This document shows positions 1-8,508 of a stretch of 25,972 bases of DNA, one piece after another; the first letter of the stretch is position 1; each line of letters begins with the position of its first letter. The notes beneath the pieces were generated by a model. The model saw nothing but the letters and a program-made list of their open reading frames with translations, did no database searches and was not told where the DNA came from. Origin of the DNA: an uncultured Bacilli bacterium (lineage in GTDB: Bacteria > Bacillota_I > Bacilli_A > RF39 > UBA660); the NCBI GenBank assembly GCA_910583745.1, contig CAJTZC010000016.1, positions 1 to 25,972 of the forward strand. The letters run 5' to 3'. The position numbers and the translations under genes were made by a program.

Positions 1-55
1 TTGTGTTCTATCCGGACCTTGTGTTCTATCCGGACCTTGTGTTCTATCCGGACCT
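1..55 (-). repeat. 18-bp direct repeat array in the leader of an off-window surface gene
   Basis: On the minus strand the unit is GGTCCGGATAGAACACAA, repeated head to tail, with at least two and a half units before the window edge. The same array, with the same flank, recurs at 10289-10334. Between 10-73 and 10289-10352 I count one mismatch. It lies just downstream of the promoter at 69-98, so it should be transcribed as the leader of a gene to the left of the window. Confidence 0.9.
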
Positions 56-68
56 CTTCTACTCTTAA

Positions 69-98
69 ATTTTAACCCTCTGCCTCTGTTTTTGTCAA
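69..98 (-). promoter_or_regulatory. Promoter of an off-window surface-protein gene
   Basis: On the minus strand TTGACA (98-93) is separated by 18 bases from TAAAAT (74-69). The spacing and downstream sequence match the promoters at 10348-10377 and 8569-8598, both of which precede SipW/TasA-type surface genes. The gene it drives would start left of base 1. Confidence 0.75.
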
Positions 99-233
99 GA
101 TTTTATTTCATAATTTACGTCATTTTATGCAATAGGTTTTTATTTTTTTTAAAATCTTTAAAACTCTTCACACTCTATTACAAGAATAAATTCGTTTATC
201 AATACACAATATAATAATATGGGAGGCCTAAAG

Positions 234-530
234 ATGTACGATCGCGGAATGAAAAAATGGAGACCTTTTAATGCTGTAGCGCCTAGCTACGAATTAAAAA
301 AAAGAGAAGTACATATCCCTTTACCATCGTTACTAGATGATGAACTTTTAGAATACGAGGAAATCTTAAAAGCCTCACTCTATACCCATACACCAGTAAA
401 AATAACCTTCATAGAAAATGACCAAGTAAAAGAACTTGCTGATTATGTAATAAAACTTGACCCTATAAAAAAAGACGTAATTCTCAAGACTAAAAAAATA
501 AATTTTAGGCAAATCGTTAAAGTAAAATAG
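234..530 (+). CDS. YolD-like protein
   Basis: Small cytoplasmic protein of 98 residues. It opens with the DRGxxKWxPF signature of YolD-like proteins and ends with the family's beta-rich stretch (VKITF...VIKLDPIKKDVIL...FRQIVKV). Family members in Firmicutes often sit beside Y-family DNA polymerases such as UvrX and are linked to the SOS response; no such polymerase is seen here, so the role is open. I chose the ATG at 234 because GGGAGG (221-226) sits seven bases ahead of it; the in-frame ATG at 219 overlaps that ribosome binding site. A TATAAT occurs at 210-215 but lies too close to the start to be assigned with confidence. The gene stands alone and is followed by a strong terminator. Confidence 0.8.
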   Translation: MYDRGMKKWRPFNAVAPSYELKKREVHIPLPSLLDDELLEYEEILKASLYTHTPVKITFIENDQVKELADYVIKLDPIKKDVILKTKKINFRQIVKVK

Positions 531-554
531 CTCCGTTTTTAACCAGTTAAATGA

Positions 555-585
555 GCGTCAAATTTCGATATTTGACGTCTTTTTA
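555..585 (+). terminator. Intrinsic terminator after the YolD-like gene
   Basis: CGTCAAAT (556-563) and ATTTGACG (570-577) form a perfect 8-bp stem with a 6-base loop, followed by TCTTTTT. Confidence 0.9.
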
Positions 586-609
586 TAGTTTGAAAGTCAC
601 CTCAAACTC

Positions 610-638
610 TTGCAAAAATGACAGGTTTGTTGTATAAT
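610..638 (+). promoter_or_regulatory. Promoter of the PilB/GspE-type ATPase gene
   Basis: TTGCAA (610-615), a 17-base spacer, then TATAAT (633-638). It lies between the preceding terminator and the ATG at 666, and shows that the in-frame ATG at 618 cannot be the usual start. Confidence 0.8.
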
Positions 639-665
639 TGTAAAAGAATAAAAGGGTGTGATTAT

Positions 666-2159
666 ATGTTTGAAGAGCAAGTTCTCGGACCAGAAGACAT
701 GACCGTACCTTCTGAGCCAACTATGACTGAAGAGTCAACGATGCAAGAAGTCTCATCACCTCCTTCTACAGATAATCAACCTATGATGCCTACCCCAGAC
801 GCAAACAACGAACAAAATGGGGAATCCAACTTTAAAAGTATCAAAACATTCGATTACAACAATACCCCTATCGTCGATATCGTAAACGAAATCATCATCG
901 ACAGTGTTCATCGAGGCGTATCCGATATACATTTCGACCCTTACGAAAATGGAATACACATAAGAATCCGTATCGACGGAGACCTCCACGATTATACCGA
1001 CGTGCCCCTTTCGATGAAGAAAAACATGTTGACGCGTGTTAAAATCGTCGCAGGTATGAACATCACAGAATCGAGACTCCCCCAGGATGGAGCGATAAAA
1101 GGTCTCATCGCAGACATGAATGTCGACCTACGTGTTTCAGCCCTACCGACAAATATGGGAGAGAAAATCGTTATACGTATCCTAGACTATTCGATGTCCA
1201 GTGCTGGTCTAGAAAATCTGGGATTTACAAAAGAGAATTATGAGGCAATACAAAAAATGGTCGCCCTACCGAACGGAATCATCCTCGTTACAGGAGCGAC
1301 GGGTTCAGGTAAATCGACAACAGTATACGCGATGCTTCAAAGGTTGAATACCGAAAACCGCAACTTGATAACGGTCGAAGACCCGATAGAGATGAACATC
1401 GAAGGAATAAACCAAGTACAGGTAAACAGCGAAATCGGAATGACCTTCGGAAGTGCCCTACGTAGTATCCTTCGTCAAGACCCCGACGTCATCATGATAG
1501 GAGAGATTCGTGATACAGAGACAGCGAGAATTGCAGTACGTTCGGCAATCACAGGTCACTTAGTTCTCTCAACCATACACACGAACGACTCACTGAATAC
1601 CATCGAGCGCCTTTTAGATATGGACGTCGAAAGATATTTGCTAGGAGCCGCATTCGAAGGCATCATATCGCAGAAATTGGCAAGAAAATTGTGTGTAGAT
1701 TGTAGAAAATTGAGAGCCACAACAGACTACGAAAAACGAGTCTTTCAATCAGCTCTCGGCTTGGAAGTCAACGAAATATATGAAAAAGTGGGCTGCGACC
1801 ACTGCAATGGTGGATTCAAAGGCCGTATACCGATTCACGAAGTACTACTGATGAACCAAGAGATTAAAGATGCCATTTCGAGTGGGATGAGTAAAGCCAA
1901 GCTTCGAGAAATCGTATTCTCCAAAAATTCGAACATCAATACGATGCTTCAAGACGGACTTAGAAAAGTTCTGACGGGAGATACTTCGATAGACGAAATA
2001 TTGAGACTAGTCCAACTCGACGACGAGAGCATGAACTCCTACGAGCAATTGGGATTAGGTGACGAACCTGCCCCAACAGAAAACACATTTGAGCCGACAC
2101 CAGCCACCGTCGATGAAATAGACACAAAAGGAAGCACAATAGAAGAATTTACCTTCTAA
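666..2159 (+). CDS. PilB/GspE-type secretion or pilus assembly ATPase
   Basis: Cytoplasmic hexameric ATPase of the type II secretion, type IV pilus and competence class, 497 residues. Visible motifs: Walker A GATGSGKST (210-218), Walker B region DPDVIMIGEIRD with GEIRD at 279-283, the His-box segment GHLVLSTIHTND, and paired zinc cysteines C343/C346 and C377/C380 (CVDC, CDHC). About 60 N-terminal and 40 C-terminal residues are Pro/Ser/Thr/Glu-rich and probably disordered. I see no MshEN-type N-terminal domain, so it resembles ComGA more than full-length PilB. The start at 666 follows AAGGGTGTG. The gene stands alone: no GspF-type membrane partner or pilin cluster follows, unlike a comG operon. 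A prepilin gene lies about 15 kb away (17301-17717) and may be a substrate; that link is inference. Its stop overlaps the stop of the convergent peptidase gene. Confidence 0.92.
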   Translation: MFEEQVLGPEDMTVPSEPTMTEESTMQEVSSPPSTDNQPMMPTPDANNEQNGESNFKSIKTFDYNNTPIVDIVNEIIIDSVHRGVSDIHFDPYENGIHIRIRIDGDLHDYTDVPLSMKKNMLTRVKIVAGMNITESRLPQDGAIKGLIADMNVDLRVSALPTNMGEKIVIRILDYSMSSAGLENLGFTKENYEAIQKMVALPNGIILVTGATGSGKSTTVYAMLQRLNTENRNLITVEDPIEMNIEGINQVQVNSEIGMTFGSALRSILRQDPDVIMIGEIRDTETARIAVRSAITGHLVLSTIHTNDSLNTIERLLDMDVERYLLGAAFEGIISQKLARKLCVDCRKLRATTDYEKRVFQSALGLEVNEIYEKVGCDHCNGGFKGRIPIHEVLLMNQEIKDAISSGMSKAKLREIVFSKNSNINTMLQDGLRKVLTGDTSIDEILRLVQLDDESMNSYEQLGLGDEPAPTENTFEPTPATVDEIDTKGSTIEEFTF

Positions 2160-3418
2160 TCTGCTTCCTTTTTTTTGACATAAGTGATATTTTTAGGACA
2201 CACCTTAAAGTCTATTCCTTTTATGAATTCTTTTACGTCTTCCAAAGTAATTTCGTCTACGACGTCCGTACTGTAAAGCTTTTCAGAGAAGTCCAATCCC
2301 GTCGCGAACTTTATGATATTTGCGTAGATATAGTCCATCTTAGAGAGCTCCCCTACTTTTATAGCCTTTCTGACTAAATCGAACCGGTACGCATCGAGCC
2401 CGTCGATATGGAGTTCTTTGTCGAGAGCAACCAAGAACGCATCCTTATCCAATACATCAGCACTGAAAGTCAGTTCTATGATGCCATCAAAAAAGTTGAC
2501 ACTAGAACTTATCCCACCGATAATGACCTTTTTTTCGATGAGATTGGTCACAAAATCGGTGTCAGCCCCGAACTTCAGCCTTAAAAAGATAAAGAAATAT
2601 AAGTCCGGTAAGAGAAGTCGTTCTTTAAAATCGTTGCGAATTTTATATTTGACGATTGCAAAATCCGTATCGAGAGGTTTTTCCAATTCCTCATACTCTT
2701 TTCGTACGCCAAAATCGTCGGAATAGTCTGCCTTCCTCATGCGACAAGGGTGGCTTTCGAGCTCGGCATAGATTTCTTCTAGATAATCGACCATCTCGTC
2801 TATTTCGAAATTTCCCCCTATGACCAAAAATTTATTCTTATCGTTATAATACGCGTCATAGCAGACTTTCACATCTTCCAATGTAATCCCAGCCGTAGAC
2901 TCCTTCGTTCCTAGGGTATTATAGCTTTCATCGATTGCTTCAAAGTTAGAATAAAAGTTTCTCTTCGCCACATTGAAGGCCGTTCTATATTTGTCGTCTG
3001 AATTTTTATTGACTTCTTCGATGATAGCGCCTTTGACACCCTCGATTGCCTCTTCGCTGAACTGGGGATCCTCGACCATATGGATGAGTTCCTTAATCGA
3101 TTCCCACGTATCCTTTATTCCGATAAAATAGTAAGACGTCAGCTCATGATAAGTGGCCCCGTTGACCTCGTAATTCTTCTCCTTAAAGCGATGCAACATA
3201 TTCCCGTATTTGCTCGTCTCGATGAGAGTATGCTCCAAAAAATGAGCCATCGCAGGAGGCATAGAATAGAATGTATCTTCATAATAAAACTGATTGTAAT
3301 ATCCTAAAGAACCGTAGTTGACATTGTAGCTGACGGCCATCTTCTTGAGATACTTATCTCTATAGAGATAGACAGGGATGCCATTTTTCAAAGTTTTCTT
3401 TACAAAATCTTTTTTCAT
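2156..3418 (-). CDS. M16-family zinc peptidase (divergent YmfH-type paralogue)
   Basis: Predicted cytoplasmic metallopeptidase of 420 residues in the M16 (pitrilysin/insulinase) family. The inverted zinc motif HFLEH is at 59-63, with the downstream glutamate ligand at E134 or E135 (AIIEEVNK), so the active site looks complete. It is the last gene of the yqeG-yqeH-mutL operon. Its ATG overlaps the stop of the motif-less M16 gene upstream (ATGA, 3415-3418), which suggests translational coupling and a heterodimer of one catalytic and one non-catalytic subunit, as known for bacterial M16B pairs. It is more diverged from Bacillus YmfH than the second copy at 20967-22250. Its 3' end overlaps the convergent ATPase gene. 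The substrate is unknown. Confidence 0.88.
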   Translation of the reverse strand: MKKDFVKKTLKNGIPVYLYRDKYLKKMAVSYNVNYGSLGYYNQFYYEDTFYSMPPAMAHFLEHTLIETSKYGNMLHRFKEKNYEVNGATYHELTSYYFIGIKDTWESIKELIHMVEDPQFSEEAIEGVKGAIIEEVNKNSDDKYRTAFNVAKRNFYSNFEAIDESYNTLGTKESTAGITLEDVKVCYDAYYNDKNKFLVIGGNFEIDEMVDYLEEIYAELESHPCRMRKADYSDDFGVRKEYEELEKPLDTDFAIVKYKIRNDFKERLLLPDLYFFIFLRLKFGADTDFVTNLIEKKVIIGGISSSVNFFDGIIELTFSADVLDKDAFLVALDKELHIDGLDAYRFDLVRKAIKVGELSKMDYIYANIIKFATGLDFSEKLYSTDVVDEITLEDVKEFIKGIDFKVCPKNITYVKKKEAD

Positions 3419-4683
3419 TCTTTCCCTCCTTCGTAGAAGTGCACCATGATTTTCTCCATGCTGTTGACGCGCTCTATCACGTCGTCACTCGTCACAGATT
3501 CGATAATTTTAAACTTCTTTTTTTTCTTATACCCCAAGTTGAAAGAGACATTGTACAAATCGCTAAAAGGATTCCACTTGTTCTCATCGAAAGTATACAA
3601 AATCAATGCATTCTTCTCTTTGATCTTTGCAAGTTCGCTTTCGATAAGCTCTTTATCCTTGAGAAGTTCGAACACTTTCTCGAAGCCTTCCAAAGCTTTC
3701 GCCTCGTTTTTCTTATCCAAATAGGCTTTTAAGACCATGACTCCCGAATGGCGATTGTACCCACATGTCACACTGTAAACGAGTTTCATCTCATCGCGTA
3801 AGACTTTATGCAGAAGCATACCACTGCTCGAGAGAATTTGACTCACAACGCGATACGTCATCTCTTCTTTGTAGGTTTTTGCACGACACCGGTAGGCGCA
3901 TCGCAAGATAGATTCGCCATATTCTTTATCCGTCTCTTTTACATAGGTAGGCAACTCTTCTCGAATTGCCAATTCCTCATTATAGTTCTCATCGAGTTCT
4001 TTGACGCTTTTAAACTGGAAGAGCTTTTCAATATATTTTAGATACTCGTCTTTAACGTTTCCCATGATGATGAGCCCGACGCAGGAACGATTGAATATCG
4101 AATCGTGGCACTCGATTAAGTCTCGAGAAGAATACCCATGCAATAGAGTCTCTGCCTCCTCCTTACTTCCGAACAAATCCTCTGTAATATAAGTGTTTGG
4201 ATACATCGTCTCCATAAAATTCTTATAGGCTTTATACTGGTTATCCAAAAGGTCATCTGCAATCTTGTTCAGAATGTTGTCCCTACAACGACTGAGTTCC
4301 TTTTCGTCGAGTTTTCCGCCTTCAAAATTCGGTCGAAAGAGGACCTCGCTCGCGAACGACATTGCTTCTTCGAGGTAATCGTCACGGACCAATTCGGGGT
4401 CATAGAAACTGAAAGAAGCAGTCGTGAGCATCTTTTCTCCCTTCGCATAGTTGTCGATGCTCCATGCAGGAGAATACAGTTCCATATATCGATCATTGAT
4501 TGCTTTCCTCGTCCTATACTTGTCCATAGAACAAGACATATAGTTCGCGAGCAAATCAGCTTTATAGACCCATTCGCGAGAATAATCCGTCTCGAACAGA
4601 AACTTCATATTGATAGAAGAATACCTCTTCGTTTTATATAGGAACACATCATATCCATTAATTTTTAATTTTTTTACTCTCAT
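3415..4683 (-). CDS. M16-family peptidase-like subunit without zinc motif (YmfF-type paralogue)
   Basis: 422 residues with the M16B fold pattern but no HxxEH motif, so probably non-catalytic. Recognisable M16 segments include the Arg/Tyr-containing region near the C-terminal half (HKVLRDEMKLVYSVTCGY), which in the family contributes to substrate binding. The ATG at 4683 directly abuts the mutL stop, with AGAGGG inside the mutL 3' end as ribosome binding site, and its own stop overlaps the start of the catalytic partner by 4 nt. The order non-catalytic then catalytic is the same as in the second pair (23507 to 20967). TGA is used as its stop codon, which rules out a Mycoplasma-type code. Confidence 0.85.
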   Translation of the reverse strand: MRVKKLKINGYDVFLYKTKRYSSINMKFLFETDYSREWVYKADLLANYMSCSMDKYRTRKAINDRYMELYSPAWSIDNYAKGEKMLTTASFSFYDPELVRDDYLEEAMSFASEVLFRPNFEGGKLDEKELSRCRDNILNKIADDLLDNQYKAYKNFMETMYPNTYITEDLFGSKEEAETLLHGYSSRDLIECHDSIFNRSCVGLIIMGNVKDEYLKYIEKLFQFKSVKELDENYNEELAIREELPTYVKETDKEYGESILRCAYRCRAKTYKEEMTYRVVSQILSSSGMLLHKVLRDEMKLVYSVTCGYNRHSGVMVLKAYLDKKNEAKALEGFEKVFELLKDKELIESELAKIKEKNALILYTFDENKWNPFSDLYNVSFNLGYKKKKKFKIIESVTSDDVIERVNSMEKIMVHFYEGGKE

Positions 4684-6447
4684 TTACATCGCCCTCTTAA
4701 ACATTTTCTCTAACTCGTATAAGGTAAACTTTATGATAGTCGGTCTCCCATGCGGACAATTGTACGGATTGTCGCATTGGACCAACTCTTTAATGATTTC
4801 CTCTGCAAGCTCTAGAGTGATTCGTGTATTTCCCTTTAAACTCTTTTTACATGCGATGGTCGCCGCGACCTTGTCGTTAAACTTTACAGCATCGAAGTCT
4901 TTTTCTTCGGCGACGATATCCAGCACAGTTCGAACCGTCTCTTGCTCGAATGCTTTTTTTACCCATGTCGGGTGACCGTTGACCTTCAATGTGTTGATAC
5001 CGAATTCCTCCAACTCGAACCCCATATCGACGAGCACTTGCATTCTTTCTTTGATAATTTCCATCTCACTCGAAGTGAGTTCTATCGTGATAGGCAAGAG
5101 CATTTTCTGCGTATCTCTATGTAAAAGACCTTGGAGCACTTTCTCGTAGTTCACTCTCTCCACCGCGGCATGTTGGTCGATGAGGTACACTCCCTCGTCG
5201 TTCTCGCACACGATATACGTTCCAAGTGCGATGCCGACTGGATACAAGGTGAGAGACCTCATCTCCTCGTTTTTCGGACTTCCCAAATCGAGTTTCCTTT
5301 GGACGCTATTCTTATCGAAGACATCGCTGTTCACTGGCTCTCTTTCCAGTCCGCCCGCCGCATCTTCTTTTATAAAGAGCGTTTTCGGTAAAACTTCTTC
5401 GATAGAATAGTTTATCTTCTCTTCCGTGACGGCTTCTTTCCCCAAAAGTGCCTCGGGAACCAGCATTGTCGTGTATAGAGCATTCTTTATCGTCTCCGTC
5501 AAGAGTTCCCTCAGCTCGTTCATCTTTGAAAATTTGATGTCCTGCTTTGTCGGATGAATGTTGACATCGATTAAAGTCGGGTCTGTCTCTATCTTAATGA
5601 CGACGACAGGAAAAGTCGAATCCGGTTTATAAGTATAATACGCATCGTTGATAATCTTATTGAGTTCTGAATTTCTTATGACACGACCGTTTATAATTGT
5701 ATTCATAAAATTCCGATTGCTTCTCTGTATAATAGGTTTAGAAATATACCCAGTCACATCGTAGTCATCGTTCGAGCCTTTTATTTCGATCATGTTAGAG
5801 CTGATGCCGTTTCCCATAATCTCATGAATCGCTTTGAGAAGCACTCCACTGCCACTTGTCCTCACGACGACATTTCCATTGTTGACGAGAACAAACGCGA
5901 TATCGGGATAAGAGAAACCGAGCTTTTCGATAAACGAAGACACTCCTGCAAGCTCAGCCGGTTCACTCTTCAAATACTTTAGCCTCGCAGGTGTATTGAA
6001 AAACAGATTGGTCACTGTCATAACCGTACCCTGTCTAGAAGGTGCCACTCCGGTCTTTAAAACCTTACCGCCTTTGATGTGCAAAAGAGTTCCTGCCACT
6101 CCATCGTACGTCTCCATCACGATTTCCGATACAGATGCAATACTCGGCAACGCTTCTCCCCTGAACCCCAAAGTATTGATAAAAAACAAGTCGTCGTCCT
6201 TATAGATTTTGCTCGTCGCATGCCTAGAAAAACAGTTTTTGGCATCCTCTTCGTCCATACCTATCCCGTCGTCGATGACGCGAATCGACTTCTTTCCTGC
6301 ATCCAAAAGTTCTACTCGAATGTTTTTGGCCTTCGCATCGATGGCATTCTCGACGAGTTCCTTTACGACACTGGAAATTCTCTCGACGACCTCTCCTGCC
6401 GCGATTTTATTCGCCAAGTGGTCGCTCATCACTTTGATTTTACTCAT
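4684..6447 (-). CDS. mutL: DNA mismatch repair protein MutL, endonuclease type
   Basis: Mismatch-repair ATPase and nicking endonuclease, 587 residues. The N-terminal GHKL ATPase shows the general base E30, N34 in VENAIDA, DGIGM (60-64) and GFRGEAL (94-100). The C-terminal endonuclease domain has DQHAAVERVNYE (424-435), matching DQHAx2Ex4E, plus ACKKS (532-536) and CPHGRP (564-569), which supply metal ligands. This is the form found in bacteria without MutH, where MutL itself nicks the new strand. QRKLDL (383-388) in the linker could be a sliding-clamp binding motif (inference). The gene sits in an operon after yqeH (8-nt overlap) and before the M16 pair (no gap). AGGGGG precedes the ATG. No mutS is in the window. 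Confidence 0.97.
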   Translation of the reverse strand: MSKIKVMSDHLANKIAAGEVVERISSVVKELVENAIDAKAKNIRVELLDAGKKSIRVIDDGIGMDEEDAKNCFSRHATSKIYKDDDLFFINTLGFRGEALPSIASVSEIVMETYDGVAGTLLHIKGGKVLKTGVAPSRQGTVMTVTNLFFNTPARLKYLKSEPAELAGVSSFIEKLGFSYPDIAFVLVNNGNVVVRTSGSGVLLKAIHEIMGNGISSNMIEIKGSNDDYDVTGYISKPIIQRSNRNFMNTIINGRVIRNSELNKIINDAYYTYKPDSTFPVVVIKIETDPTLIDVNIHPTKQDIKFSKMNELRELLTETIKNALYTTMLVPEALLGKEAVTEEKINYSIEEVLPKTLFIKEDAAGGLEREPVNSDVFDKNSVQRKLDLGSPKNEEMRSLTLYPVGIALGTYIVCENDEGVYLIDQHAAVERVNYEKVLQGLLHRDTQKMLLPITIELTSSEMEIIKERMQVLVDMGFELEEFGINTLKVNGHPTWVKKAFEQETVRTVLDIVAEEKDFDAVKFNDKVAATIACKKSLKGNTRITLELAEEIIKELVQCDNPYNCPHGRPTIIKFTLYELEKMFKRAM

Positions 6448-7399
6448 AATTTCCCCCTGTAATGCTAGGTCGGACGTTCATATATTTCATGACGTCCTGT
6501 GGCAAAGTCACCTCCGTATCGAGAGTCACCTTGATAAAACCTAACCCACATATCACGATATCCGAATTCCCCTTTACCTTGAAAGTGACGCCGATTGTCT
6601 CCTTATGATAGAGCCTCTTTATCTCGACGTTCTTGCTAAAATAGAACACCGCATTCGTCGCATTTTTTATCTTAATCTGAAACAACTTTCCGACATCATA
6701 TGTACAGGAAACTTTATTCTGATAAGTAATGGGCTTGATTTCATCGCTGATGTTCGTGTATTTATCGAGTTCAAAGTTGTCGATGACGAATCCTGGAGAA
6801 TCGACAAAAGTCACATCTCCCACTTTCAACCTCACAAAATCCTGCGTCGTATTCTCTTTAAAACTCGTCGTCAACGCCGTATTCTTGCCACCGTTTTTCC
6901 CGATGATTGCATTTAAAAGAGTCGATTTCCCCGCATTCGTGAGTCCTAAAAAGTATATCTCATCTTTCCCATACAAGCTCTTCTTCAAAGTGTTTAAATT
7001 GCTCTTATTAGAAGTAAAGACGATATCACTCGTCACTTTATACGTCACCTTCAAATAGTTCTTTATTTGGCTAAAAGAGACGTTTTTCGGTATGATATCG
7101 CTTTTGCTGATAACCAACACTTTTGGCACCTTTATGCGTCTAAATATATCCATGACTTCGTCGAAGATATTGATAAAATCGACCATGAAAACAACGAACT
7201 TCGCATTCTTATTGACACTGTTCACTATCGAAGAGACGCTTTTCGGTTCGCGCGATTTTTCGGTCTCTCCATAGTGCATCAACCGAAAACATCTTTTACA
7301 GTATTTGCTCTCTTCCAATTTAGCAAGAGGGACAAACCCCTCCTTTTTTTCGTCTTCACTTTGTAACTTTGCTCCACATCCAAAACATATTCTACTCAT
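6440..7399 (-). CDS. yqeH: Ribosome biogenesis GTPase YqeH (circularly permuted)
   Basis: Cytoplasmic GTPase of 319 residues needed in Bacillus for 30S subunit maturation. An N-terminal treble-clef zinc site is visible (C5, C8, C34, C37). The G motifs occur in permuted order: G4 as SKSD (98-101), then G1 GLTNAGKST (152-160), then G3 DSPG (200-203), which defines this family. The C-terminal part carries the YqeH-specific domain. The ATG follows AAGAGGAGAG and lies inside the yqeG 3' end (8-nt overlap). The gene also overlaps mutL by 8 nt, so the three are very likely co-translated. yqeG-yqeH adjacency is conserved in Bacilli; mutL next to them is less usual. Confidence 0.95.
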   Translation of the reverse strand: MSRICFGCGAKLQSEDEKKEGFVPLAKLEESKYCKRCFRLMHYGETEKSREPKSVSSIVNSVNKNAKFVVFMVDFINIFDEVMDIFRRIKVPKVLVISKSDIIPKNVSFSQIKNYLKVTYKVTSDIVFTSNKSNLNTLKKSLYGKDEIYFLGLTNAGKSTLLNAIIGKNGGKNTALTTSFKENTTQDFVRLKVGDVTFVDSPGFVIDNFELDKYTNISDEIKPITYQNKVSCTYDVGKLFQIKIKNATNAVFYFSKNVEIKRLYHKETIGVTFKVKGNSDIVICGLGFIKVTLDTEVTLPQDVMKYMNVRPSITGGNYE

Positions 7400-7913
7400 A
7401 ATACTCTCCTCTTTTAAAGACTCCCTTTTTCGTATAATGGTTCAATATCATGTTCTCGACGATTCGATTGAACTTTGTTCTCGAAAAATCGTTTGTACTG
7501 ATTTGATTCACGAGCACAGAGACGAATCCCATTCGATTGGCCCCCAAGACATCTGTCAAGATTTGGTCCCCTATCGCTGCCACTTCATAGGGTTTCACAT
7601 GATAGACCGTCAAAACCTTCTTATATTTTCTTTTGAGAGGCTTCATCGCATTACACGCTGCATCGACAAAAAGTCCCTCTTTGAAAGGTTCGACCCTCTT
7701 CTGTCCAGAGTTGCTTACCAATACAGGAGTAAATCCCATATTCTTGATATCTTCAAAAAAGTCTTTCAACCGCTTATTCGGTTCATTCGCCGTGATAGGT
7801 ACTATCGTATTATCTAGGTCGAAAATGAGTACTCTCACACCTGCCGTCTTCAAACTTTCATAATTTATCGAATAGATACTTTTTTGATACACATCTGGTA
7901 AAAAAAGGCTCAT
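7392..7913 (-). CDS. yqeG: YqeG, HAD-superfamily phosphatase
   Basis: HAD-type phosphatase of 173 residues. Motif I is FDLDNT with nucleophile D32 and acid/base D34; motif II is SNS (67-69); a conserved Lys lies at K107 (HVKPYE) or K91; motif IV is GDQILTDVLGANRMG with D116 and D121. Relatives include the Gep4-type phosphatidylglycerophosphate phosphatases, so a role in phospholipid synthesis is possible but not shown by sequence alone. It is the first gene of the five-gene operon, with a promoter at 7942-7970 and GGGG ahead of the ATG. Confidence 0.93.
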   Translation of the reverse strand: MSLFLPDVYQKSIYSINYESLKTAGVRVLIFDLDNTIVPITANEPNKRLKDFFEDIKNMGFTPVLVSNSGQKRVEPFKEGLFVDAACNAMKPLKRKYKKVLTVYHVKPYEVAAIGDQILTDVLGANRMGFVSVLVNQISTNDFSRTKFNRIVENMILNHYTKKGVFKRGEYYE

Positions 7914-7941
7914 ATGTCACATCCCCATTTCTTTATAATTT

Positions 7942-7970
7942 ATTATATCATGCTTGATGAAATATGTGAA
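7942..7970 (-). promoter_or_regulatory. Promoter of the yqeG-yqeH-mutL-M16 operon
   Basis: On the minus strand TTCACA (7970-7965), 17-base spacer, then TATAAT (7947-7942) preceded by TGA, an extended -10 element. It lies about 30 bases upstream of the yqeG ATG. Confidence 0.82.
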
Positions 7971-8011
7971 CTGACGGATAAGTAAAAAATGAAAAATGTC
8001 ATTTTATGAAT

Positions 8012-8036
8012 TTTAAAAAGAGAACCACCGGTTCTC
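8012..8036 (-). terminator. Terminator after the deleted surface gene
   Basis: On the minus strand GAGAACC, loop GGT, GGTTCTC (8036-8020), then TTTTT. It lies about 50 bases past the last codon of the pseudogene, so the gene lost its function but kept its terminator. Confidence 0.8.
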
Positions 8037-8083
8037 AACAAAAGATAGTAAAATAGAAAAACTTCCCCCCACTTAACGAATTA

Positions 8084-8503
8084 TTACAAAAAATACGGAT
8101 TATCGATGGTACCCTCTCCTTGGAGTTTATCGAGGTATTCAGCTTTGAGGTTGATGACTGGGGCCTTCCAGAGTGTTAGTTAAAGATCCTGCCAAATATG
8201 TATTTATTAAATTATCCTAACTTATCTTTGCGTATATATCTCTCGTACCAGTGTTTTCTATTACTAATTCTTTTTCTATACTGTCACCAAAGTTCAAGTT
8301 CGCTCTGTATTCTCTATTGTTTCATCGTTGTCTTTAAACGTCAATGCTAAATCTCCACTTTTTATTATCAGTCTTTCTTCTTCGCTCTCTACTGGGACTT
8401 GAAAGAAAGCATAACTTATACTGATAACGACCATTGCCACTGGTATAGCTAAGCCTAGAAATATTACTTTCTTTTTTAGTTCGTCTTTCTTAAATTTTTC
8501 CAC
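8084..8503 (-). pseudogene. Surface-protein pseudogene: N-terminus joined to C-terminus by an internal deletion
   Basis: The 5' part encodes the SipW-type membrane signal (ISYAFF) and the start of the TasA-like domain (SGDLALTFKDND), close to residues 1-112 of the intact gene at 8741-10264. The 3' part encodes the family's last 25 or so residues (APVINLKAEYLDKLQ...TIDNPYF). About 365 residues are missing between them; the junction is near 8164-8170. A second lesion is a one-base loss near 8300: ACTTGGAACTTT of the intact copy reads ACTTGAACTTT here, creating an early TGA. The two parts are also out of frame at the junction. Start codon GTG; promoter, leader repeat and terminator survive. Confidence 0.88.
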
Positions 8504-8508
8504 GACAA

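Noticed and set aside
1..55. CRISPR-like array
   Set aside because: The 18-bp units are directly adjacent with no spacers, no cas gene is present, and the same array lies in a leader at 10289-10334.
219..233. Upstream ATG start for the YolD-like gene
   Set aside because: It overlaps the GGGAGG that serves the ATG at 234.
618..665. Upstream ATG start for the PilB/GspE-type gene
   Set aside because: It overlaps the promoter at 610-638 and has no ribosome binding site; the ATG at 666 has one.
4600..7860. Many plus-strand open frames opposite mutL, yqeH and yqeG
   Set aside because: They lack ribosome binding sites and family features; they mirror the codon pattern of well-supported minus-strand genes.
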